64,000 nucleotides of DNA from Micromonospora echinofusca (GCF_900091445.1 NZ_LT607733.1:3240501-3304500), one strand, 5' to 3'. Positions 1 to 9,547 are shown, counted from the stretch's first letter. The notes: generated from the sequence alone by a model not told the origin. Numbers and translations are program-made.

Positions 1-1
1 T

Positions 2-42
2 CGGCCCGGCGCCCGCCGCCATCGTCGGCCGGCGCCGGGCCG
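2..42. terminator. Hairpin downstream of the amine oxidase gene
   Basis: A perfect 12-bp inverted repeat (arms 2-13 and 31-42, 17-nt loop) lies just beyond the stop of the leftward amine oxidase gene. It is G+C-rich with no T-tract, as is common for actinomycete terminators. Confidence 0.55.
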
Positions 43-49
43 CCGGTGC

Positions 50-1375
50 TCAGCGGCCCGCGCCCGCCAGGATCTCGGCGGCCGCCCGCTCGCCGGCCTC
101 GATCGCCCCGTCCAGGTAGCCGGCCCACCGGGTGGCGGTCTCCGTGCCGGCCCAGTGCACCCGCCCCACCGGCCGACGCAGCTCCGGCCCGTACCCGCAC
201 CAGGAGCCGGGGGTCGGCGCCCCGCAGAAGCAGCCCCGCGTCCACTCGTCGGCCGACCAGTCGTACTCGACGAACTCCTCGGGCCGTCGGGCCGCCGGAC
301 CGACGACGGCGGCCAGGGCGTCCAGCAGTCCCGCCCGGCGCTCCCCCGGGGACATCCGCCGCAGCGCGTTCGCCTCCGGGCCGTAGCTGAACGCGGTCAG
401 CACGCCGCGCGCGGAGTCCGGGGTGCCGTTGTCCACCGTCTCGGTGACCGGCCCGGCGAGGCAGACGGCGACACCGGAGCGGCCGTCCGCGCGCCAGAAC
501 GGCTCCGGGTAGACCGCGTGGACCTTGAACGCCGAGCCCATCGGCATCCGCTGGGTGAGCGCGTCGCGCAGGGCCGGCAGGGGCGGGTCGTAGCGGATGC
601 GCCCGGCCAGCGTCGGCGGCACGGCGACCACCACCGCGTCCGCCTCGACGCGGTCGGTGTCGGTGTGCACGACCACGCCGGCGTGGTCCTGCGCGATCGC
701 CCGTACCGGAGCACCCAGCCGCACGGCGTCCGGGCCGAGGGCGGCGGCCAGCGCCTCGGCCAGCACCGGCGGCCCGCCGACGACGCGGTCCTGCTGCGCG
801 CCGCCGGCCATCGCGAGCAGCGCCCGGCTGCCGCCGCCGGAGCGCAGGTAGAAAGCCATCTGGAGCAGGGAGATCTCGTCCGGCCCGGCGGCCAGCAGGC
901 CGCCGGCGAGCAGCCGGCCGAGGTAGCGGGCGGTCGCCGGGTCCGGCGCGGCCGTGCGCAGCCAGCCGGCCAGCGTCGTACGGTCCCACTCCACGGCCTG
1001 CGCCGCCGCCCACGGCGCGGCCGGGTCGACCCGCTCGGCGTACGCGTCGAGCAGGTCGAGGACCCTGCCGGCGGCCTCGGGCGCCCCGGCGTGCCGGCCG
1101 TCGGGGAACAGCACGGTCGACGGGCCGTACGCGGCGGACGCGAAGGTGCCGATCCCGTACCGGGCGAGGAGCCCGTTGACCCGCTCCTGGGTCGGGCCGA
1201 CCCACTGGGCCCCCAGATCGAGCTGGGTGCCGTCGGCCAGCCACCGGGTGAGCACCCGCCCGCCCACCCGGTCGCGCGCCTCCAGCACCCGCGCGCGTAC
1301 GCCGGCGCGGGCGAGCGTGAGCGCGGCGGCCAGCCCGGAGAAACCGGCGCCGACCACGACGACCTCGGTTGCCAT
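50..1375 (-). CDS. Flavin monoamine oxidase family protein
   Basis: A 441-residue FAD-dependent amine oxidase, which would oxidise an amine to an imine with H2O2 release. The N-terminus carries the Rossmann dinucleotide-binding motif VGAGFSGLAAA followed by the EARDRVGGR motif typical of monoamine oxidases and phytoene-desaturase relatives. The C-terminus has the second FAD contact (VHWAGTETATRWAGYLDGAIEAG, residues about 410-433), with the Thr/Trp/Gly pattern of flavin monoamine oxidases. I chose the ATG at 1375 because the Rossmann fold begins six residues later; an in-frame start at 1432 would add 19 Arg-rich residues. No signal peptide is evident, so it is probably cytosolic. The substrate cannot be told from sequence, and no neighbour points to one. 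Confidence 0.85.
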   Translation of the reverse strand: MATEVVVVGAGFSGLAAALTLARAGVRARVLEARDRVGGRVLTRWLADGTQLDLGAQWVGPTQERVNGLLARYGIGTFASAAYGPSTVLFPDGRHAGAPEAAGRVLDLLDAYAERVDPAAPWAAAQAVEWDRTTLAGWLRTAAPDPATARYLGRLLAGGLLAAGPDEISLLQMAFYLRSGGGSRALLAMAGGAQQDRVVGGPPVLAEALAAALGPDAVRLGAPVRAIAQDHAGVVVHTDTDRVEADAVVVAVPPTLAGRIRYDPPLPALRDALTQRMPMGSAFKVHAVYPEPFWRADGRSGVAVCLAGPVTETVDNGTPDSARGVLTAFSYGPEANALRRMSPGERRAGLLDALAAVVGPAARRPEEFVEYDWSADEWTRGCFCGAPTPGSWCGYGPELRRPVGRVHWAGTETATRWAGYLDGAIEAGERAAAEILAGAGR

Positions 1376-1566
1376 GCGACGGCATACCCGTTCGCGTCGC
1401 CGCCATGACCCGGCCGCCGGTCCGACGTCCACGCAGGTGGCGCCCGGCGGGGCAGCGCGATCGGCCCGCAGGGGCCATCCTTGTCCGGTGCGGCTGCCGC
1501 CCGCCTTGCGACGGCGGGGTGCGGCCGGAGCGTCGGAGCACCGTGAAGGACACGAAGGAGGATGCC

Positions 1567-2097
1567 GTGCGCTACGTCGACGGCCCGGCGGTCGAATGCG
1601 ACCTCCACCTGGCAGCCGATCCCGCCCGGGTGTGGGAGCTGGTCACGGACATCGAACTGCCCGCGCGGTTCAGTTCGGAGCTGCTGCGGGTGAGCTGGTT
1701 GGACGGCAGCCGGGGGCCGGCCCTCGGAGCCCGGTTCGAGGGGCACAACCAGCATCCCGCGCTGGGCGAGTGGCGCACCATCTCGCACGTCGTGCAGTTC
1801 GACCAGCCGCGGGTCTTCGGCTGGGTCGTCACCGACCCGGACAACCGCTTCGGCGGCGGCCCCGTCGACCTCACGCGCCCGGGGGCCACCTGGCAGTACC
1901 GCCTCACCCCCGAGGGCGACGGTTGCCGGCTGTCGCACTCGGTGCGCATCGGCCCCACCCGCACCGGGCTGAGCCTGGTCATCGACCAGGCCCCGGAGCA
2001 CGAGGAGGAGATCATCGAACGCCGGCTGGACGCCCTGCGCGAAGCCATGACCGGCACCCTCGAGGGCATCCGGGGGCTCGCCGAGCAGCCCCGCTGA
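1567..2097 (+). CDS. SRPBCC family protein (polyketide cyclase/dehydrase-like)
   Basis: A 176-residue single-domain START-like (SRPBCC) protein. It shows the typical opening (V-E-C-D-L-H-L, then ADPARVWELVTDIE), a central strand with W-R-T-I-S-H-V, and a long C-terminal helix (residues about 140-175) that closes the hydrophobic cavity. Such proteins bind or transform small hydrophobic ligands, but their ligands are rarely predictable. The GTG at 1567 is chosen because a full AAGGAGG Shine-Dalgarno lies at 1555-1561 with a 5-nt spacer; an upstream in-frame start near 1369 would run back into the divergent amine oxidase gene. It stands alone and ends at a hairpin facing the convergent exporter gene. 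Confidence 0.8.
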   Translation: MRYVDGPAVECDLHLAADPARVWELVTDIELPARFSSELLRVSWLDGSRGPALGARFEGHNQHPALGEWRTISHVVQFDQPRVFGWVVTDPDNRFGGGPVDLTRPGATWQYRLTPEGDGCRLSHSVRIGPTRTGLSLVIDQAPEHEEEIIERRLDALREAMTGTLEGIRGLAEQPR

Positions 2098-2152
2098 CCT
2101 GTCGCGCGGCCACCGCCGGCACGAGCCTCGGCGCCCGGCCACGCTTCGACGA

Positions 2153-2189
2153 TGGACGGCCCGCCGAGCCAGCCGCGGCGGGCCGTCCA
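2153..2189. terminator. Bidirectional hairpin between convergent genes
   Basis: A perfect 14-bp inverted repeat (arms 2153-2166 and 2176-2189, 9-nt loop) sits between the stop codons of the rightward SRPBCC gene and the leftward exporter gene. Its place and symmetry suggest that it ends transcription from both sides. Confidence 0.7.
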
Positions 2190-2235
2190 CTCGGCGACGC
2201 CGGCCGCCACCCGCACCGCTGCGGCGCGCACCCGC

Positions 2236-3519
2236 TCAGTGCGCCGCCAGGACCACCGCATCCGGTTCGAGGCCGGCGAGGCGGGCCGGACGCACCACGA
2301 CGAGCAGGACCGCCGTCGCCGCCAGCATGCCGCCCGCGACGACGACGGCCATGGCGACCGCGCCGGTGCCGAGCACGCCCACCAGGGGCGCGGCCAGCGC
2401 GCCGACGCCGAACTGCACGGCGCCGAGCAGCGCGGAGGCCGTGCCGGCCGCCTCGCCGTGGCGGGACAGGGCCAGGGCCGGAGCGTTCGGCATCGCGAGG
2501 CCCGCCGCCGCGAGCACCACCCACAGCGACACGAGCAGGGTGGGCAACCCGCCGATCCCGGTCACGGCGAAGGCCAGCAGCGCCAGGCCGGCCACGCTCC
2601 CCGCGCCCAGGGCGACGACGAGGATCCGCTGCGGCGAGTGCCGACGCAGCAGCCGTACGTTGAACTGGGTGGCCGCGATCAGCCCGACGGCACCGGCTCC
2701 GAAGGCCAGCCCGAACTGCTGCTCGTCCAGGCCGTACTGCTGTTGCAGGACGAACGACGACCCGGCCACGTACGCGAACAGCGCCGCCATGGCCAGCCCG
2801 GCGACCAGGACCAGGCCCACGAACGTACGGTCGCGCAGCAGCGCGCCGTACACGGCCAGCGTCGCGACGGCCCCGCCGCGCCGGCGGCGCTCGGCGGGCA
2901 GCGTCTCGCGCAGGCCCAGCGCGGCGACCACGACGAGCACCACGCCGAAGGCGGCCAGGGCGATGAACACTCCACGCCAGTCCGTCCAGCGCAGCAGGCC
3001 GCCCCCGAGGGTCGGGGCGAGGATCGGCGCCGCCCCCATGACCAGCAGCAGCCGCGACAGCAGCTTGGCGAAGGCCGCGCCGTCGAACAGGTCGCGGACC
3101 ACGGCCATGGCGACCACCGAGGCGGCGGCGACGCCGAGGCCCTGCACCACCCGCAGGCCGCCGAGGACGGCGACGCTCGGTGCGACGGCGCAGAGCAGTG
3201 ACGCCACGACGTACAGCGCGACGCCGGCGATCAGCGGCGCGCGCCGGCCGACGGCGTCGGACAGCGGGCCGATCAGCAACTGGCCGATGGCGAGGCCCGC
3301 CAGGGTGCCGGTGAGGGTCAGTTGGACCGCCGCCGACGTGGTCTGGAAGTCGGCGACGATGGCCGGCAGCGCGGGCAGGTACATGTCGATGGTCAGCGGG
3401 CCCACCGCAGTCAGCGACCCGAGGACGAGGACGAGCCGCAGGCGTTGCCGGGGGCTCATCAGCTCGCCCGGCGTCGGCCGGGCCGCCGGAGCCTCGCCGG
3501 TGTCGACGGTGGCGGTCAA
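2236..3519 (-). CDS. Bcr/CflA-type multidrug efflux MFS transporter
   Basis: A 12-helix major facilitator exporter of the Bcr/CflA drug-resistance family. The hallmark is the first helix, GPLTIDMYLPALPAI, together with the loop motif GPLSDAVGRRAPLIAG between helices 2 and 3. From the start chosen here the protein is 427 residues, close to the usual 400. Start choice is uncertain. The TTG at 3519 has GGAG about 10 nt upstream and gives a hydrophilic N-terminus of some 20 residues. The ATG at 3459 (MSPRQRLRLV) gives a tighter 407-residue protein. An ORF reaching 3768 adds sequence without family features. Likely a proton-drug antiporter in the membrane; the substrate is unknown. It is divergent from the carboxylase gene across a long intergenic region. 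Confidence 0.85.
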   Translation of the reverse strand: MTATVDTGEAPAARPTPGELMSPRQRLRLVLVLGSLTAVGPLTIDMYLPALPAIVADFQTTSAAVQLTLTGTLAGLAIGQLLIGPLSDAVGRRAPLIAGVALYVVASLLCAVAPSVAVLGGLRVVQGLGVAAASVVAMAVVRDLFDGAAFAKLLSRLLLVMGAAPILAPTLGGGLLRWTDWRGVFIALAAFGVVLVVVAALGLRETLPAERRRRGGAVATLAVYGALLRDRTFVGLVLVAGLAMAALFAYVAGSSFVLQQQYGLDEQQFGLAFGAGAVGLIAATQFNVRLLRRHSPQRILVVALGAGSVAGLALLAFAVTGIGGLPTLLVSLWVVLAAAGLAMPNAPALALSRHGEAAGTASALLGAVQFGVGALAAPLVGVLGTGAVAMAVVVAGGMLAATAVLLVVVRPARLAGLEPDAVVLAAH

Positions 3520-3952
3520 CGGATCGTCTCCGGCCGGTCGTCGCGCGGCCGGCCCGTCAGCGGTGTAGGAGTCACACCTGGCTGCAAATCCGGATCCGAC
3601 GATCCCATTCCCGTCCGACGGCGAGGTAACGCAGTTCACAGCCCACCTGACCACGGTGCGCCACGACCCGGTGACCGACCCCAGTGCCGCGCCGGCCCCC
3701 GTCGCGGCGGTAGGGGTTCCGGGGACGCCTGCCGGCCCGGCGTCCCAGCAAATGGAAGATCCCGCCACGCATCAGGAAGAAGCTCCCAGCGGAGGCTGCG
3801 TTTCCGCTGGTCAGGCACGTGCTGTCGCGCCACGCGCGAAGGGAGGCGGACCCCTGGGGTTCTGATCCCGGGATGCAAGGGTGGACACTGCCGAAGGTGC
3901 CGCGGCGTGGCGGCATGGCACATCATGGGTTTCTACAGGAGGGCTTGGTCGA
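3520..3952. other. 433-bp divergent intergenic region
   Basis: No convincing gene is visible between the exporter and carboxylase genes: the short ORFs here have no ribosome site or family resemblance. The region holds an 8-bp inverted repeat (3786-3793 and 3803-3810, 9-nt loop) and ends in the AGGAGGG ribosome site of the carboxylase gene. It must carry both divergent promoters, but no clear -35/-10 pair stands out. Confidence 0.5.
3786..3810. promoter_or_regulatory. Inverted repeat upstream of the carboxylase gene
   Basis: Arms CCAGCGGA and TCCGCTGG are separated by 9 nt, about 145 bp upstream of the carboxylase start. It could be a regulator-binding site or a leader hairpin; nothing in the sequence decides between these. 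Confidence 0.25.
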
Positions 3953-6900
3953 GTGTTCAAACGTGTCGCCATCGTCAACCGCGGTGAGGCCGCCATGCGG
4001 CTCATCCACGCCGTACGGGACATCGCCGCGGAGACCGGGACACGGATCGAGACCGTAGCCCTGCACACCGACGTCGACCGTACGGCCACCTTCGTCCGCG
4101 AGGCGGACCTGTCCTACGACCTCGGTCCCGCGTCCGCGCGCCCGTACCTCGACCTGAAGGTGCTGGAGCGCGCGCTGGTCGAGACCGGGGCCGACGCCGC
4201 GTGGGTCGGCTGGGGCTTCGTCGCCGAGGACCCGGCGTTCGCGGAGCTGTGCGAGAAGGTCGGTGTCACCTTCGTCGGGCCGAGCCCGGAGGCCATGCGC
4301 AAGCTCGGCGACAAGATCGGCGCGAAGCTGATCGCCGAGGAGGTCGGCGTGCCGGTCGCGCCGTGGAGCCGCGGCGCGGTCGAGACCCTCGACGCCGCCC
4401 TGGCGGCGGCCGCCGAGATCGGCTACCCGCTGATGCTCAAGGCGACCGCCGGCGGCGGCGGGCGCGGCATCCGTGTCATCACCAGCGAGGCGGAGCTCGC
4501 CGACGCCTACGAGCGCACCAGCCAGGAGGCCGCCCGGGCGTTCGGCAGCGGCGTCGTCTTCCTGGAGCGCCTCGTCACCGGCGCCCGCCACGTCGAGGTC
4601 CAGGTGATCGCCGACGGCCAGGGCACCGCGTGGGCGCTCGGCGTCCGCGACTGCTCCGTGCAGCGGCGCAACCAGAAGGTCATCGAGGAGTCGGCGTCGC
4701 CGGTGCTCGGTCCTGAGCAGACGGCCGAGCTGAAGGCGTCGGCCGAGCGGCTGGCCGTCGCGGTCGCCTACCGGGGCGCGGCGACCGTGGAGTTCCTCTA
4801 CCACCCCGGCGACCGGCTGTTCGCGTTCCTGGAGGTCAACACCCGCCTTCAGGTCGAGCACCCGATCACCGAGTCCACCACCGGCTTCGACCTGGTCAAG
4901 GCGCAGCTGCACGTGGCCTCGGGCGGGCGGCTCGAAGGCGGGCCGCCGGTGGAGCGCGGGCACGCCATCGAGGCCCGGCTCAACGCGGAGGACCCCGACC
5001 GCGACTTCGCGCCCTCCCCCGGCCGCATCGCGCGCCTCGACCTGCCCGCCGGCCCGGGCATCCGCGTCGACACCGGCGTCAGCGAGGGCGACACCATCCC
5101 CGCCGACTTCGACTCGATGATCGCGAAGATCATCGCGTACGGCCGCGACCGCGACGAGGCGCTCGGCCGGCTGCGCCGCGCGATGGCGCAGACCACGGTG
5201 ATCATCGAGGGTGGCGCGACGAACAAGAGCTTCGTGCTCGACCTGCTCGACCAGCCGGAGGTGATCGACGCCAGCGCGGACACCGGCTGGATCGACCGTG
5301 TCCGGGGCGAGGGCAGGCTCGTCACGCACCGGCACTCCGCCGTCGCGCTGGCGGCCGCCGCCATCGAGGCGTACGAGGAGGAGGAACGCGTCGAGCGCCA
5401 GCGGCTGCTGTCGACGGCGTTCGGCGGGCGCCCGCAGGTGCAGCACGAGAGCGGCCGGCCGCTGGACCTCAAGCTTCGCGGCGCCGGCTACCGCGTACGC
5501 GTCGCGCGGGTCGGCGCGCACCGCTTCCGCGTCGGCATCGAGGCCGGTGGCGCCGTGCGCACCGCCGACGTCGAGCTGGACCGCTTCGACCGGCACTCCG
5601 GGCAGATCGTCGTCAACGGCGCCCGTTACCGCCTGCTCATCGGCACCCACGGGCCGATCCACCTGGTCGAGGTGGACGGCGTGGCGCACCGGGTCAGCCG
5701 CGACGAGGGCGGCGTGCTGCGCTCGCCGATGCCGGCGCTGGTCGTCGCGACGCCGCTGCTGGTCGGCGCCGAGGTCGAGGCGGGCGCGCCCGTGCTGGTG
5801 CTGGAGAGCATGAAGATGGAGACGGTGCTGCGCGCGCCGTTCCGGGCGCGGCTGCGGGAATGCGTCGTGTCGGTGGGCACCCAGGTCGAGGCGGGCGCGC
5901 CGCTGCTGCGGCTGGAGCCGCTCGGCGACGACGCCGAGGCCGCGGAGACCTCGGCCGAGTCCGTCGAGCTGGACCTGCCCGTCGCCGCCGAGGCGGTCCC
6001 GGCGCGGGAGCGCGCCACGCGCGGGCAGGAGGACCTGCGCAGCCTGCTGCTGGGCTTCGACGTCGACCCGCACGACGAGCGTCGGCTGCTCGACGACTAC
6101 CTCGCCGCGCGCCAGGGCGCCACCGAGGCGGGTCACCGGCCGCTGGCCGAGGAGCTCGACCTCATCGAGGTGTTCGCCGACCTCACCGAGCTGAGCCGCA
6201 ACCGGCCGACGGGCGAGGACGGCGGCGGCCACGTGCCCAGCGCCCGCGAGTACTTCCACACCTACCTGCAGTACCTCGACGTCGAGCGGGCCGGCCTACC
6301 GGAGACCTTCCAGGCCAAGCTCGCCAAGGCCCTCGGCCACTACGGCGTCACCGAGCTGGAGCGCTCCCCCGAGCTGGAAGCCGCCGTCTTCCGGATCTTC
6401 CTCGCCCTGCAACGCGCGTCCGCCGACGCCACGGTCGTCGCGACGCTGCTGCGCGCCTGGCTGCGGGAGCCGCCGCCGGACGAGTCGCTTCGTGAGCCCG
6501 CCGGTCTCGCGCTGGAGCGGCTGGTGGCCGCGACGCAGGTGCGCTTCCCGGTGGTCTCCGACCTCGCGCGCGGCGTCGTGTTCGCCTGGTTCGCCCAGCC
6601 GCTGCTGCGCCGCAACCGCGCCCGCGTCTACGCCGACGTCCGCCGGCACCTGCGCCACCTGGACGCGCACCCCGACGCGCCGGACCGGGCGGAGCGCATC
6701 GCCGAGATGGTGCGCTCCACCGAGCCGCTGGTGCGGCTGCTCGGCCAGCGGCTCGTCCGCGACCACCTGGACAACGCGGTCATGCTGGAGGTGCTGACCC
6801 GGCGCTACTACGGCAACAAGGGCCTCACCGGCGTACGCACCAGCAAGGTCGAGGGCTGCACGTTCGTGGTCGCCGAGCGGGCCGACTCGTGCGTGGTCTC

Positions 6901-9406
6901 CTCGGCCGTGCGCTTCGAGGCGCTGGGCAGCGCGCTGCGCGGCCTCACGGAGCTGGCGGGCGGCCACGACGCCATCGACGTCGACATCTACCTGGCGTGG
7001 GAGGGGCAGCCGGAGGACTTCGACGCGATGGCCGCGGCGCTGCACGAGGTCGTCAACGCGCACCCGCTGCCGAACCAGGTCCGCCGCCTCACCACCACCG
7101 TCGCGGGCCGCAGCGGCGCGGTGATGCACCACCACTTCACGTTCCGCCCGTCGACCATGGGGATGAGCGAGGAGCGGCTGATCCGCGGCCTGCACCCGTA
7201 CATCGCGCAGCGCATGCAGATGGAGCGGCTGAGCAGGTTCGACCTCACCCGGCTGCCGTCGTCGGACGAGGAGGTCTACCTCTACCAGTGCGTCGCGCGG
7301 GAGAACCCGTCGGACGACCGCCTCGTCGCGTTCGCGCAGGTGCGCGACCTGGCCGAGCTGCGCGAGCACGACGGCCGGCTGGTGGCGCTGCCGACGGCCG
7401 AGGACGTGCTCGCCACCTGTCTCGACTCGATCCGCCGCGCGCAGTCGCGGCGCCCGTCGCGCAAGCGCTTCAGCACCAACCGGATCGTCGTCTACGTCTG
7501 GCCGCCGAGCGACCTCACCCGCGCCGAGCTGAAGATGATCGCCCAGCGCGTGCTGCCGACGACCGCGGGCGCCGGGCTGGAGGAGATCCTGTTCATCGCG
7601 CGGCAGCGCGACGCCAGGACCGGCGAGCTGACGAAGATCGCCGTACGCATCGCGTTCGACGCCACCGGCGGCACGAAGCTGACCGTCGGCGAGCCGTCGG
7701 AGGAGCCGGTCGAGCCGCTCGACGACTACCGGCAGAAGGTGCTGCGCGCGAGCAGCCGCAACGCCGTGTACCCGTACGAGCTGACCGACCTGCTCGGCAC
7801 CTTCGTCGAGCACGACCTCGACGAGAACCACGCGCTGGTGCCGGTCGACCGGCCGAAGGGGCGCAACAGCGCGGCGATCGTCGCCGGTGTGGTGAGCACC
7901 CCGACCCGCCGGCACCCGCAGGGCGTCACCCGGGTCGTGCTGCTCGGCGACCCGACGAAGGCGCTCGGCGCGCTGTCGGAGCCGGAGTGCTGCCGCGTGA
8001 TCGCCGCGCTGGACCTGGCCGAGCGGATGCAGGTGCCGCTGGAGTGGTACGCGCTGTCCGCGGGCGCCCGGATCTCCATGGAGTCGGGCACCGAGAACAT
8101 GGACTGGGTGGCCGCGGCGCTCAAGCGGATCGTCGAGTTCACCCAGGACGGCGGCGAGATCAACATCGTGGTAGCGGGCATCACCGTCGGCGCGCAGCCG
8201 TACTGGAACGCCGAGGCGACGATGCTCATGCACACCAAGGGCATCCTGGTGATGACGCCGGACTCGGCGATGGTGCTCACCGGCAAGCAGTCGCTCGACT
8301 TCTCCGGCGGGGTGTCGGCCGAGGACAACTTCGGCATCGGCGGCTACGACCGGGTGATGGGCCCGAACGGGCAGGCGCAGTACTGGGCGCCGAACCTGGC
8401 CGCCGCCCGCGACGTGCTGATGGCCCACTACCAGCACACGTACGTCGTGCCGGGCGAGCAGCGGCCACGGCGGGCGCGTACGAGCGACCCCGTCGACCGC
8501 GACATCTCCGGCTTCCCGCACATCGTGGCGGGCAGCGACTTCACCACCGTCGGCGAGATCTTCTCCGCCGGCGCCAACCCGGACCGCAAGAAGCCGTTCG
8601 ACATCCGGACCGTGATGCGCGCGCTGTCCGACCAGGACCGCCCGGTGCTGGAAAGGTGGGCGGGCATGGCCGACGCGGAGACCGTGGCGGTGCAGGACGT
8701 ACACCTCGGCGGCATGCCGGTGTGCCTCATCGGCATCGAGTCGCGGGCGGTGCCGCGGCGCGGCTTCCCGCCCACCGACGGCCCGGACACCTACACCGCG
8801 GGCACCCTGTTCCCGCGCTCGTCGAAGAAGGCCGCGCGGGCGATCAACGCGGCCAGCGGCAACCGGCCGCTGGTGGTGCTGGCGAACCTGTCCGGCTTCG
8901 ACGGCTCGCCGGAGTCGATGCGCAACCTGCAACTGGAGTACGGCGCGGAGATCGGCCGGGCCATCGTGAACTTCCGCGGGCCCATCGTGTTCTGCGTGAT
9001 CTCGCGCTACCACGGGGGCGCGTTCGTGGTCTTCTCCAAGGCGCTGAACCCGAACATGACCGTGCTCGCCCTGGAAGGCTCGTTCGCCTCGGTGCTCGGC
9101 GGCGCCCCCGCCGCCGCCGTGGTGTTCTCCGGCGACGTCAACGCCCGTACCGCCGCCGACCCGCGCGTGCGGGAGCTGGAGGCCCGCGTCGCGGCCGCCT
9201 CCGGCACCGACCGCGCGGCGCTGACGGCGGAGCTCGACGAGCTGCGCTCCTCGGTACGCGTGGAGAAGCTGGGCGAGGTGGCGGCCGAGTTCGACCGGGT
9301 GCACAACATCCAGCGCGCGGTCGAGGTCGGTTCCGTCGACGCCGTCATCCGCGCGGCGGAGCTGCGCCCGCGCGTCATCGAGGCCATCGAGGCCCGCCTG
9401 CGCTGA
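3953..9406 (+). CDS. Single-chain multidomain biotin-dependent acyl-CoA carboxylase
   Basis: A 1,817-residue fusion of all carboxylase functions. The N-terminus (about 1-450) is a biotin carboxylase with ATP-grasp: FKRVAIVNRGEAAMR, the Gly-rich loop KATAGGGGRGIR, and EVNTRLQVEHPITE. A biotin carrier domain follows with the ESMKM motif and biotinyl-Lys at about 621. A long central region (about 700-1190) has no simple enzyme motif and resembles the central domain of single-chain (yeast-like, YCC-type) carboxylases. The remainder is a carboxyltransferase with N and C halves (SAGARISMESGTENMDW; FPPTDGPDTYTAGTLFPRSSKK; an NLSGFDGSPESM region). It would carboxylate acetyl-CoA or another acyl-CoA. 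The GTG at 3953 is chosen because AGGAGGG lies 9 nt upstream and the family's MFKRVAIVNRGE opening begins there. The gene is monocistronic and ends at strong hairpins. Substrate chain length cannot be read from sequence. Confidence 0.9.
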   Translation: MFKRVAIVNRGEAAMRLIHAVRDIAAETGTRIETVALHTDVDRTATFVREADLSYDLGPASARPYLDLKVLERALVETGADAAWVGWGFVAEDPAFAELCEKVGVTFVGPSPEAMRKLGDKIGAKLIAEEVGVPVAPWSRGAVETLDAALAAAAEIGYPLMLKATAGGGGRGIRVITSEAELADAYERTSQEAARAFGSGVVFLERLVTGARHVEVQVIADGQGTAWALGVRDCSVQRRNQKVIEESASPVLGPEQTAELKASAERLAVAVAYRGAATVEFLYHPGDRLFAFLEVNTRLQVEHPITESTTGFDLVKAQLHVASGGRLEGGPPVERGHAIEARLNAEDPDRDFAPSPGRIARLDLPAGPGIRVDTGVSEGDTIPADFDSMIAKIIAYGRDRDEALGRLRRAMAQTTVIIEGGATNKSFVLDLLDQPEVIDASADTGWIDRVRGEGRLVTHRHSAVALAAAAIEAYEEEERVERQRLLSTAFGGRPQVQHESGRPLDLKLRGAGYRVRVARVGAHRFRVGIEAGGAVRTADVELDRFDRHSGQIVVNGARYRLLIGTHGPIHLVEVDGVAHRVSRDEGGVLRSPMPALVVATPLLVGAEVEAGAPVLVLESMKMETVLRAPFRARLRECVVSVGTQVEAGAPLLRLEPLGDDAEAAETSAESVELDLPVAAEAVPARERATRGQEDLRSLLLGFDVDPHDERRLLDDYLAARQGATEAGHRPLAEELDLIEVFADLTELSRNRPTGEDGGGHVPSAREYFHTYLQYLDVERAGLPETFQAKLAKALGHYGVTELERSPELEAAVFRIFLALQRASADATVVATLLRAWLREPPPDESLREPAGLALERLVAATQVRFPVVSDLARGVVFAWFAQPLLRRNRARVYADVRRHLRHLDAHPDAPDRAERIAEMVRSTEPLVRLLGQRLVRDHLDNAVMLEVLTRRYYGNKGLTGVRTSKVEGCTFVVAERADSCVVSSAVRFEALGSALRGLTELAGGHDAIDVDIYLAWEGQPEDFDAMAAALHEVVNAHPLPNQVRRLTTTVAGRSGAVMHHHFTFRPSTMGMSEERLIRGLHPYIAQRMQMERLSRFDLTRLPSSDEEVYLYQCVARENPSDDRLVAFAQVRDLAELREHDGRLVALPTAEDVLATCLDSIRRAQSRRPSRKRFSTNRIVVYVWPPSDLTRAELKMIAQRVLPTTAGAGLEEILFIARQRDARTGELTKIAVRIAFDATGGTKLTVGEPSEEPVEPLDDYRQKVLRASSRNAVYPYELTDLLGTFVEHDLDENHALVPVDRPKGRNSAAIVAGVVSTPTRRHPQGVTRVVLLGDPTKALGALSEPECCRVIAALDLAERMQVPLEWYALSAGARISMESGTENMDWVAAALKRIVEFTQDGGEINIVVAGITVGAQPYWNAEATMLMHTKGILVMTPDSAMVLTGKQSLDFSGGVSAEDNFGIGGYDRVMGPNGQAQYWAPNLAAARDVLMAHYQHTYVVPGEQRPRRARTSDPVDRDISGFPHIVAGSDFTTVGEIFSAGANPDRKKPFDIRTVMRALSDQDRPVLERWAGMADAETVAVQDVHLGGMPVCLIGIESRAVPRRGFPPTDGPDTYTAGTLFPRSSKKAARAINAASGNRPLVVLANLSGFDGSPESMRNLQLEYGAEIGRAIVNFRGPIVFCVISRYHGGAFVVFSKALNPNMTVLALEGSFASVLGGAPAAAVVFSGDVNARTAADPRVRELEARVAAASGTDRAALTAELDELRSSVRVEKLGEVAAEFDRVHNIQRAVEVGSVDAVIRAAELRPRVIEAIEARLR

Positions 9407-9434
9407 GGTGGCGTGCCGCAGCGACGGCATCCGT

Positions 9435-9470
9435 CGATGGTCCCCGGCCCGGGCGGGCCGGGGACCATCG
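9435..9470. terminator. Perfect 16-bp hairpin after the carboxylase gene
   Basis: Arms 9435-9450 and 9455-9470 are perfectly complementary around a 4-nt loop, 28 nt after the carboxylase stop. It is a strong candidate terminator for that gene and lacks a T-tract. Confidence 0.8.
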
Positions 9471-9496
9471 CCTCCGCGTCGCGCGGGCGGCGCTGC

Positions 9497-9546
9497 CCGG
9501 TCCACCGGGAGCGGCGGCCGGCCGACCGCCGCTCCCGGTGGACCGG
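9497..9546. terminator. Perfect 21-bp hairpin after the beta-propeller lipoprotein gene
   Basis: Arms 9497-9517 and 9526-9546 form an uninterrupted 21-bp stem with an 8-nt loop, one base from the stop of the leftward lipoprotein gene. With the 9435-9470 hairpin it isolates two convergent genes. Confidence 0.8.
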
Positions 9547-9547
9547 T

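Noticed and set aside
397..2190. A 597-codon leftward ORF
   Set aside because: It overlaps the amine oxidase in another frame and the SRPBCC gene antisense, and has no motif.
3923..9505. Two very long leftward ORFs across the carboxylase gene
   Set aside because: Low-complexity Arg/Ala/Asp/Val-rich shadows of a well-supported gene with full domain motifs on the other strand.
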